Shown here in pieces: positions 24,801 through 36,800 of a DNA stretch of 64,000 bases. Position 1 is the first letter of the stretch; the number at the start of each line of letters is the position of its first letter. Position numbers and translations under genes: made by a program. The DNA is from Amyelois transitella (Eukaryota; Arthropoda; Insecta; Lepidoptera; Pyralidae). Under the pieces are notes generated by a model. That model was not told where the DNA came from. It searched no databases and saw only the letters and a list, made by a program, of their open reading frames with translations. Where the stretch lies: positions 4,546,001 through 4,610,000 of the forward strand of contig NC_083517.1 in the NCBI RefSeq assembly GCF_032362555.1, written 5' to 3'.

Positions 24801-27800
24801 CACTCGTATCCATATTGTTTTTCATGTACGTTCACAAACGCAAAAAAGCGGGATACTCAAAAACTGTTTGTGAATTATTGTTTGAAGTTCCTAACAAAGC
24901 CGGTATGAGGAAAGTACCTGCAAACATGATCCTGGACTCAGAACAGATGTCCAATACGGCAGTGGGCGGACAAACATGGAGGGTGCAAAATTAATTATGA
25001 TTCAGTACAGTACTTTGATTATCCATCCCGTTTGGAGTAACGTCTATTTCCATTCTATCCATAGAAATATAAATGCGAAAGTCAGCTATAGCTAGCATAG
25101 TTCAGGAGTTAATACACATACAGGTTAGCAACCTGTCATTATTTGAATTTAAATTTTATCATTAAGCCAAACAGCTAAAAGTGACCTATCAGTATTTTTA
25201 ATACTGTTGGCTCTGTCTACCCCAAAAGGGACTTACATGTGATTATATGTATGTTAAAATAATAAAAAAAATATTAAGATTGCGTTACTTTCTCAACGCT
25301 ATCAAAATACCAATACTTACTGCTTCATAAAGTGTCGGAACAAACTCCACTGCGGCGATTCAACGCCGTTAATTCACAAAGATAATCATATATAGCGTGG
25401 ATAGAATACACTGTAATGTTAATTAATAAAAAATATATTGAGATTGAAAAATTTCATTTCAGTTTCCAGAAAGCTGACGGTGGCAGAATTAGGACGTTAT
25501 TATTAATTACACTTAGCAATTTAGGAATGCGTAAAATCAAAAACATGACAAGTACGTGCCGGGACTGTCGCGTGACGCGCGTTATGGCAAGATAACTAAT
25601 TTGCATAAAATGCAAAGGCTTTCCTTATATATAACCCAGAAAAAATTATTACTGTAGCAACTAAGTATACAATGTTCAAATCTTTCTCTTCGTGATAGTT
25701 TCAATTTTCTACTATCATACCTGTGAAAAGAGTAAAAATTATAGAGGGAATATCCTCTATAATTTTTACTCTTTTCACAGACTGAGATCCAGACTGTATA
25801 TCAAAAACACTCACAATAATTTTGGAAGACCTATATCTAACTAATCGAAATAAAAGCCTGTGTGCATGCAAAAGACTGATTGAGGTAGCCTCGAAGTAAG
25901 TTCGAGACTTGTGTTACGAGATACTAACTCAACGATACTGTATTTTATAATAAATACTTATATAGATAAACATCCAAGAACCAGGCCAATCAGAAAAAGT
26001 TCGTTTCTCATCATGCTCTGGCCGGGTTTCGAACCCGGGACCTCCGATGTCACAGACAAGCGGATTACCGCTGCGCCACAGAGGCCGCCAAAAAATGCAG
26101 TAACGTTGACTGACATTACAGGAAATTCGGCTGGGACACCGTCACCGCGTTCTCTCAGAACGAAGAAACGTATTCTCTGTCTGTCAACGAGCTGGTAACC
26201 CAACTGGAATCCGCTAACATCACCTGCGCAGCCTCCATCACCTTTGCTGAGACCGACTTCAAACAACAACTTCAACAACTAAAGGTTAGAGTCGGAATTA
26301 CAGTCAGCATAGCCTAGTCTACATACATATAATCGCGTATATGTCCTTTGCGGGGTAGACAGAACCAACAGTCATGAAAAAACTGAAAGGGCACGTTAAG
26401 CTGTTTGAGTTAATGATAGAATTCGGAATTAAATAATGACAGGTAGCATATCGTCTAAAAGAAGAATCCCAAGGTTATTAGCCTATCCCTTCGTCGCCTT
26501 TGACGACACCCATAAGAAATTGAGTGGTCCTATCCTGCGGGGAGCGTAACCGAAAAAAAAGAAGTATGGGAAAAGGAAATGGATTAAGATTATTCATGGC
26601 TACACGACCGTATAACTAGGCAGTTTAAAAGAACTCACTTACATCCACAATGCAGAAGAATTCCTCGCAGTGAGGCTGACCAGGGCCCTGGGAGGCTTCC
26701 AATTTCTGCCGACCGGCTATTACAAAGTTCTTGATAACTCGGATTACACCAATTGTTTATACTTGCACTACACAAATCGAAGTACTTAGTACCTACTTAT
26801 TTGACTAGCGACCAAAGAAAACTTATAAAATAACATATTACCCGTATATTAAAATTATACATTACTACAGTTTCTATTTCAGTCATCGAAATCATTCGTT
26901 GAGACTCAAACTACATACCTATTGACTGTACTGTAGAGAAAAAAATGTACTATAAATCCAGTTTTTGATTTTCACTAAGTATTTTAGAACTCACGAACTC
27001 ACGCTGATTTCCAGTAGAAGTCCCTATTTTCTGTCATTTCCTTTAGATGCTGTTTTTATGGAATTTATATCAAAAGCAAGTAAAATTTCGCGAGAAAAAT
27101 TAGGTAAAGGAAGCCTTATTAAGAAGTTAAGTAGAGTTCCATCCTATAAAGAGATCAAGTGGATGCACTTAACTTTACTTAAAATAGCTAGTTTATTTAT
27201 CGTCTGAGACTAGACTCGTCTGAGTAATTAGTAGTTCTGGAAAAAGTTTATATTCAAAGGGTTTTGTAACTTGTAAATATTATACAAAAGTTTCAGAAGT
27301 CAAATGCTAAAAGAACTTTGCGCATTCTAAGTAGCGACTTTTGTCTGACCTGCGTGACCCTTTAAAGGCATTGAATCCCTTATTTCTATCAACTTTTCGG
27401 ATACATTTACTAATACGGTAAATATTTATGCTTTTGTTACTGACAATCATACATAGGACAGTACCGATCTAAAAGAGTATTAAAATTTTACTCAACTTTG
27501 CTACGCGATTTCGCGTTTCTTCGAATAGGTGGATTCTATGTTAAAAAGTTTAAGAATAGATTTTTTTTTAATCTGCAGCAGCTGGACACACACATAATCA
27601 TCGGCAGTTTCTCCCAGGAAATGATACCGAAGATATTTTGCGAGGTGAGTTGCAATATTTCTCATGTTATTTAATACCCATCCAAACTTGGACGTTGTTG
27701 TTTAACGTATTTACGTTATTTGTCTGTTGTAATTTGTAATTGCATTTTTATCATACATCAGTAAAATACAATCGCCACTTGTAAATAGTCTCAATTTTAA

Positions 27801-30800
27801 AATGATGGAATACAATTACCAAGCGAAAGAAAGCGACGTACGAGCTACGTAATATGAAAATTGGTTACTTAATTCTAGGGTATCTAGTGAGGGACAAAAA
27901 TTAGAGAATCAACCAAAGTATACGGAAGAGTAAGGTCTCAAAGGAAAGGGTGAAAATTTTAAGATTAAGCAATCTTTCTTTTAATGAAAAGGCGAAGGGG
28001 TAAAATTAAGGGGCAAATTAAAATTTGTCGAGCAAATAATCTTGAAAAAACCAACAACATCAAAAAAACACCTTAAAGTACCTAATATGAAGAATGAGTA
28101 AATTTCACTCATACAGACACAAATTTAATCAATAAAGCCATTTATAGCTTATTCTTGATTTAGTCTTTTAGTTGATAAAATTAATTCGAAGCCCGAATCC
28201 GCTTTTAAGACTGTACACAAATGACTCGTTTGCTTGATTTCAACGGGATTTTCGGAAATTCATTTTAAAATTTTTAAACATTTTGCCCTTACGTCACTTA
28301 ATAGGACATCTATTCCTGACATGGAGTAGCGAGTCAGGTAGTAAAATAATAATTAAAGGTACTTTGTCCTGGCACTGACAAAAACAAACAACTAATATTC
28401 TCTACCTTTTTTACCCTTGCCCTTTTTAAATTGGATCGTCACTCTTAATTTTTTGCTACACTTAAGTGTTAAGCAAAAAATTAAGAGGAGTGACGATCTC
28501 AGATAAAGTTATACTGTTGTCAATTCGGAACATCTTCAAGATGTTATCAAATACAGATCTCTTAGTGTTATGAGCTGTACAAGTTTCTTGGGAGCTGAAT
28601 TAATTGAATCCTACTATTAAAACGCATTTTCCTTCTGTGTTTAAGGCTTTCAAACTAGGCATGTTTAAAGCTTAATATGAGCGGCTGGAAGCTATTTTAA
28701 GTGCGGCCCTAGTACACCACAGATGTTAAAGTTTTTAACCTATACCTACTATTCTAAGACCTCGACTACTTTACACATTTTCTTACTCTCTGTAAGACAG
28801 AAAAAGCGTGTGAGGACCTGAGTTATGAGTGTCTTGAAGCTAGTCTAAGAAGTGGTGTTAATTAACAATTCTCATCTTGACTATTTTGTGACCTTGTATA
28901 GCCACTCTTATAAACACATTTCTTTTGTCTTTAAGGCATTCAGACTAGGCATGTTTGGAGCTGAATACGCATGGTTGGTGGCTGGCGCACCCCCGAGGGT
29001 CAAAGGGAAGACTCCATGTACCAAAGCTCAGTTAGCTAAAGCTCTTGAAGGGCTTGTCACAGTCACCACGTATAGAGGAGTCGGCGACGTGACGTCTTAT
29101 TCTGGACTCGTAAGTACGTTTATAAATTTATGAGCAGCTAATTCGGAACCATTTTATTATTCCTTTTTTTTAAGGATTTCGTAGTCTAAGTTTTCAAATG
29201 CATCAATGCAAATATTATGTAGGGACGTACTGAACTACAATAAAAATAACTGGAATTCTTGTCATTTCTGTCTGATCTGCCGACGTTAAACATACCTACA
29301 TCAGTTAATTTACATCTATTAAGTATAGATAAGTTGAGCCTGGCTTGACGTCGTTCAAGATGATATGTATGTATATGCGTGCCAATGGTCTAAAAACTGA
29401 AGGCGCCGCAGACAGGACAAAGTGGAAAGAAAAATGTAGGAAAGCGAATCCCAATTCCCGAAGCAATATGATGGAGGGTGCAACTGTAGGTATATGATAA
29501 ATAGGTATAGCGAATAATATTTACATTCACATCTTTAGCGAAATTCACACTCAATAAAGAAAGCAAAATGGTATTCTTAATTTATTTATGGTGTGAATAC
29601 CAAATGTCAACATTCACAATTTAGGACATGCCAATATAAAAATTTTGGTCGACCAACTTATAAAATATTATTGGAAAACGAATAGGGTATGTAAAAAATT
29701 TGTACAAGTACCATTAAAGTTGTGTAGTTGATCCCCGCAAAATAACTTTATTTTATTAGTGATGGACAACTATGGGCTAATTAATATTCGTGTCGGACAT
29801 ATTTGACCGGTTTCCGTTGTTCACCGATATTTATTTTAAATTAAGCTTTTTAATTTTATTCAGTTTTGTCGAGCTTAAACTGCCATCATGTTTTAAAATT
29901 CCAGTATTGTTTATATAATAAATATTACCATAAAAAATCATTAAAACAAAATACAAAATCACAATTACATTTACCCAAATACACATTAACCTATAAATGT
30001 TCCATAAATCATCTCTTCCGTAAATCTTCTCTTCCGTAAATAATCTCTTCCGTAAATCATTGTGTGTTCTTAGATTTGGGTAGAGCAGAGTTCGTTGTTC
30101 CGTAAATTATTTGTTCTCCATCACATAGCATTGGATTATTAGACCCAAGGAATACACGCTAATCTCAGTTATATCTTTAAAGAGAAGCCTGGGGTGCGCT
30201 TTTTGACCATGAAATAAATACATATAAATATATAAAATAAAACTTTTAATAATTTGGTTAACTACCTACAATTTCATTAAAATGGTCGGTGGCAGAGAGA
30301 TTCGTAATTATCCCTAATCCCAATCCAACCCAACTCAAATAAATCATTCAAACTAATTGCAGACTGAAATTATATTCAAATATTTCCCGAACTTTCAAAA
30401 GATGTGTTATCCTGGTCATTAATATGCATTTAGTCATCATAGTAGTGTTTACAAACCCGAACATTGGTCACACATCTACCTATACAAATCCAGGCCGTGA
30501 ATCGGTAATAACCGATAAAAGCTTTCACTTTACCAGACTATTTTGTAGAGGAAAAAGGTAATTATTGAAATAAAATTTTGTATTTAAAAAAAATATGTAT
30601 AATAAATATCTTCAAAGTAAACATTTATTTGGTAGTTAAAAAAAGAGTTAAAGTAAAATTCCTTCTTTTTTGTTTTACTTTCCTAAGTAAACCTTATGTT
30701 CTGGATGCAAATCTTGAACAACATTACTAAGGAAAGATAAGTATATTATTTGCTAAGAGATGTAATAGAATTTCAGATTGAGATCAGAATTCCACAAGCT

Positions 30801-33800
30801 TGCCGGTTTTGCGAAGGAAACTTTTGTATAAAGGTTTCTTTTGATTGATGAATTTCTGTCTGGAGAAGAAACCTCGGACAATGCATAAATGATACATACT
30901 GACACGAAGTCCGACATTTTTAGCTATAAAACACATATTATTACACGAGCAACACACCTTTACCTCGAAAGAGAATTAGGATCGGATGAATAAAAGATGA
31001 GTCGAGGTTCTGTTTGCCGAGATTCGGTGTACCTGCGTAATGTAATATAGGCTGATGGTTTAGGACAGAATTTGCCTGAATTCCAACTTAATTGCTACTC
31101 GCCGAGTGCTAAGAGCTCGCTACTCGGTGTGAGTAAGTATGGTAGTCAGTTTGTTACCGCTTCTTCTGCACTGACGCCTTGGAAGCGGCAGTAAACTTAG
31201 TTTTTAAGTAAGTTATTTGACGTCAACCAAGTTGTTAAACCATACGACAATTATTAAGCGATATAATAGTATCCTATAATAATGAATAAAAAATTTTGAA
31301 TTTTGAATTTTTATGCCAGTCGAACTTGAATCAGCGGCTTAATGTCTTCGCCTGTTTATTAACACACAGTTACAAAGAACAAGACAAAGTAAAAAGTAAG
31401 TATTAAAAAAAACACTTTTTTAGCAGCCCCATGAGAAAGTAAAAAAGGCATTTATTTTACACCATATCAGTCCTTTTAACTTTACTTCCAGACAAACGAA
31501 ATGTTCTACCGTGATATGAAGAGTGCCGGGGTGCCCGTGTCGCGGTACGCCCCTCAGACCTACGACGCGGTCTGGGCCATAGCTCTGGCTCTAAGCAATG
31601 CTGAGAACAGTTGGAGAAGCCTAGAAACTGATGACACCAATAGCACTTTACACAAAGGCGGTTGGAAGCTGGGCCTCGCGCATTTCGATTACGACAGAAA
31701 GGACATGGCTGATGAGTTTCTGTATCAATTGGGGAATTTAAGTTTCTACGGAATTTCAGTAAGTTATAATTATCATTATTTTCCCGTGTAGATTGTAAAA
31801 GGAAAGGCTAATAAACTTGGAATTCTTATTTTAGGCGATCGGCTAGCAACTGTCACTATTTGAATCTCAATTTCGATAATTAAGTAGATACTCTAAGCAA
31901 TTTCGTCATTATGCCATACAGTTGAACGTGGCCTTTGCGTCTTTTTGAGACTGTTGGCTTTATCTATAAAGGTGCTGACAGAAATGGATAAACCATTGCC
32001 ATAAAATATTGGGAAAGATTTTCAACATTCCAACAACTTTCAAAGTACTTAATTTTAGAATCCTACCTAATCACTTGATACAATAATCTAACAGGAGTTA
32101 ACTGTAAATATTTTATGAAATAATAATAAACTTTCCTAAAAAATTTCGTCAATCATAAAAGTTAACTTATATGATTGACTTAACTTTTATGATTAATGTA
32201 GATACGAATTATGTAGATTTTTTACCAATTTACAGGGCCCTGTATCATTCAACGGCGCTGATCGCATTGGGACATCAGCGTTTTATCAAATTCAAGGTAA
32301 GTAAACAATAAACTAAAAATCTATTTTAAGATCATTGCAAAGACCCAATGTTTGTCCATGTATGTACATTATGTGGTACAACTAATTGTGAAAACCAGTA
32401 TTGATCTATGAAGAAAACGGCGAAAGTAAGTTCCTTACGACTTTCGACTTTCTGTTTAATACAAATGGAGTAGATAGGTTCCTATAAATTAAAAAAAGAT
32501 AAGGGTAGACATAGTATGGATAATAGTATATAAATAGGAAAGATCTCTAATAAAACGTTCCTTTGCAGGTGGCCGTCCAAAACTAGTGGGCCTTTACACC
32601 CACGGTCGAGAGATATCATGTTCGGAATGTACTCGTGCCCAATGGGGAGGCGGAGTACCGGTGGCTAGGAGGCTGCTGGTCTTAAGAGTGGACTCTGTCT
32701 GGGCTCCAGCCAGACTGGCCGTGGCAACAATGGCTGCCGCTGGAGTCGCTTTGGCGTTCGCGTTTTTGGCATTCAACTTGCATTATAGCAAAAGACGGTA
32801 ATTGATATCAACTAAGGCTAACAGTAACCTTTGAGTCCTGACACTATCGATCGTCTACCCCGTTAGGGATAAAGGCGTGATAATTATGTAGGAAAATCAT
32901 CACCCCGATCAAAGCTTCGCGATGATTTTAAACACCGTAGGATCAAGTTACATAATTAATTGATAGATAGGATTTCGACGAAAATTCACCAGAGCCGAGA
33001 AATGAGCCTCTACAATAAAAATTAAAAAAAGATAAAATCGTAATAACTTACGTTTTTTTTACCTATATATACAGTATTAAACTATTGAACCATATTTTAG
33101 TTAATATAAATATTGATTTATCCCCACAGGTCCATAAAGCTGTCATCGCCTCGTCTAAACAACATGACGCTGATTGGTTGTGTGCTGGTCTACACTGCTG
33201 TCGCCCTGCTTGGTATCGACAACGCTACTCTACCGTCTTTCGTTCCTTTTTCGGCTATGTGCACAGTGAGTATTCACTTTTTCTAAGGGTGTTCAGAATA
33301 TAAATAGGGGAAGTTTTGGTAAAGGTTGAGTAAACACTACTTCAAATCAAGACAACAAAACCAAACTTTATTTGAAATTACTTAATTGTACTTACATGTT
33401 GTTTTGTACTATTTGATATAATACATCTGAAAAGTACTTAAATGGGTCGCCTGCATATTAGGTACTTGCATTGCTTGTGAAGCTGTCCAAAGAGTGATAT
33501 GCCTATCTCATTTTAAATTTACAAAGTTGCTTCTATAACTTTCATCATGTTTTTTTTTTCACATCTCCAAAATTAATCAGTCCCACTTATTTACAGGTGA
33601 GAGTATATATCCTGTCAGCTGGCTTCTCATTGGCTTTTGGATCTATGTTTGCCAAGACATACAGGGTGCACCGGATATTTATTAGGTGAGTAAAAATTAA
33701 ATTCTAATAAAAAAACATGTTTCACCTGTAATTTGGACTTGAAGCCCTGCAGTAAATTAACTGTAATTTAGTTAATTAAGTCGGTAATGGTAACCAGGTA

Positions 33801-36800
33801 TGCGTTGGTTTAAGAATTGACAAAAAAATTGTACGGACGGCTACTTTATGGGCCATCACATCACATCTATCGACTTAGTGCCCAAAATGGTTTCTTACTG
33901 AAATGCGATTATGTAGTCACCATGTTGTTCCCAAAAGACTTACCTTCAACCAAGTAACATACTCAAAACACAACTTCTAAACATAATGTCACTGTAATAA
34001 TATTAAACTTTCTTTATCACAATTGCTAACAGTTGAACTAAAGTAATTTATCTTAGTAACCGAAGCGGCGTCTGCAAGACCAAGCTTCTCCAGGATACGC
34101 CCCTAATATCGCTGGTATGTGCGCTGCTTCTCATCGATGGCCTCATCGTGACTCTATGGGCGAAGTTGGATCCTATGGAGAGGCACCTTAAGAACCTCAC
34201 CATTGAGGTCAGCCCCAATGGACGAAGTGTAGTTTATCAACCCCAGGTAAATATGAAAAACACTAATAAGCAAGTTTTTAAGAACAAAACATGTTTTGAA
34301 CAAAATATATCTAAAAAATGTTATAAGGCACAATAGATATACATAACAATAATCAATGGTCTGTATTCAACTTAAAAACAGACGATAAATCATCAGTCCC
34401 TAAATCAGAGAATCATGTAGCGACATCGTCGTACATACAATCAGCACATAACCAGATAAGGCACACTATAAGATAAAGTTTAGAGATTAAGTTAGATAGC
34501 AAAACGCACGTCCTTTATTAGTATATAAGCAACCGATATATGTAAAATAGACACACTTAAAACCATTACGTGTTTCACTACATCTCCTTGCCGGACCATC
34601 GGCAAATTGGTGACCCCGACGAACAGCAAGCAACTGACCAAGAAGAAAATTCGTCAAAACAAAATGTACACCTCGGCACAATCACCCTGCAAATCAAGCA
34701 ACAACGCACAAGAAACCTTAGAAATAGCAGCCGGTACCTCCGTTTTATCCCGCATTCCGGAGTTTTGGAGGGACCAGCCGAGACTATGGTTTACGCAGTT
34801 TGAAGCGATAGTAGCACCGCAAAAACAAGGAGATGACTACAAATATTACACTGTGACGGCCAAACTCTCAAAAGAAGAAATAATACAGGTTAGCGATATC
34901 ATCACCAGCCCACCGGCAACCGAAAAATACAAGGCCATCAAGGAACGTCTAATCAATTGCTACGAAGAATCAGACGACCGTCAACTACAGAAATTACTAT
35001 CAGGAATGGAGCTCGGCGATCAAAAACCTTCACACCTTCTACGTAAGATGCGAGTGCTGAGTAAGGAAAAAATCGGCGACGACACCATTAAACTCCTATG
35101 GTTGAGGCTTTTACCGCCATCCGTAACCACGGTCCTGGCTGTCACAGAAAACATGGACGTCAACAAAATGAGCGAGATCGCCGACAAAATATTAGCAAAC
35201 TCACAGATTACAGAAGTATCAGCCGTGAATCAAAACAAAACAAATGACGACACAATGACGTGCATATTAGCGCAATTAGCAAATATGCGAGTAGAACTGA
35301 ATGCAATTCAGCAAGGTCATCGACGCAGAGGTCAAGATTATTACAATCGTCAGCATTATCCATTAAGGTCAAGACCAAGAACAAACAGTCGGGAAAGAAG
35401 ACACCTTTGTTTCTATCACGAAAAATTCAGAAAATACGCGAAGAAATGCGTAAAACCTTGTGATTGGAAACAGGAAACTAACTCAGGATATCAGGGAAAC
35501 TAATTCAAGCACAGACTACGGCGGAACTCTGTGCTATCCACCCGTCCAACCGCCTCACTATTACCGACCGAAAAAGTGGTATTAGATATTTGATTGACAC
35601 GGGAGCAAACATATCAGTTATAAGCAAGCCACAGAGTCACATAATCGCGCAAAGCGAACCTTATACACTCTACGCCGCAAACGGAACAAAAATCAAGACA
35701 TACGGCGAAAAAACACTTACATTGAACTTGGGACTACGAAGAAGTTTTACATGGAACTTCGTCATTGCCGACGTAACACAATCAATTATTGGAGCAGACT
35801 TTTTAGAGCATTTTAAGTTATTAGTCGACATAGCTGGTCGGAAACTAATAGATGGGGTAACTGAGCTGACAACGCCGGCAACCCTAATCACATCGACGCA
35901 GCAAACAATTCGCACTATTGACGTTGGAATCGACATACGCATCACTCAAATATTAAAAAAATACGAAGATATTACGAAACCGTCCTCACTCAGCTCTACT
36001 CCTAAACACAAGATTAAGCATCACATTATAACAAAAGGACCGCCAGTATCAGCACGCGCAAGACCACTACCCCCGGATAAATATCACATAGCAAAAGAGG
36101 AATTTAACAAAATGATGGAGCTAGGAATTTGTCGCCCCTCGGACAGCCCATGGGCAAGTCCTTTGCACATGGTGAAGAAAAAGAACGGTGAATGGAGACC
36201 ATGTGGAGATTACCGTAGCTTAAATAGCACGACAGTACCGGATAAATACCCGCTTCCACGATTAACAGATTTCACCTACATATTAGAAAATAAGAAAATA
36301 TTCAGCAAAATCGATATCCGGAAAGCTTACCATTGTATTCCCGTAGAGGACGTGGAGAAGACCGCTATAATCACTCCTTTTGGACTTTTTGAATTCCCTA
36401 GAATGCCCTTTGGTTTACGCAATGCAGCCCAAACCTTCCAACGATTCATGGATTCACTATTTAGAGATTTGGATTTTGTATTCATTTTTGTCGACGACTG
36501 TTTAATCGCCTCGGAAAATGAAATAACACATATTCAGCAGCTGGATACAGTTTTCAGGCGTTTACAGGAAAACGGTATTACTATTAATCTCGAAAAATGC
36601 GACTTTCTCAAAAACGAAATGGACTTTTTAGGCTATCACATAACTAGCCAAGGAATACGTCCAACAGAAGAGAAGTACAAGGCAATAGTAGAATTCCCTA
36701 AACCGAAGACAATCAAAGAATTAAGAAGATTTTTAGGCATGATTAATTTTTACAGAAACAACCTTCCACACGCCGCTCAATATCAAAATATCCTAAACGA

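Noticed and set aside
24665-24994. 109-codon plus-strand frame in GABA-B intron 4
   Set aside because: No family resemblance, start codon weak, AT-rich intron context; treated as chance.
30001-30115. CRISPR-like array
   Set aside because: Units are contiguous short tandem repeats without spacers, in a eukaryotic intron.
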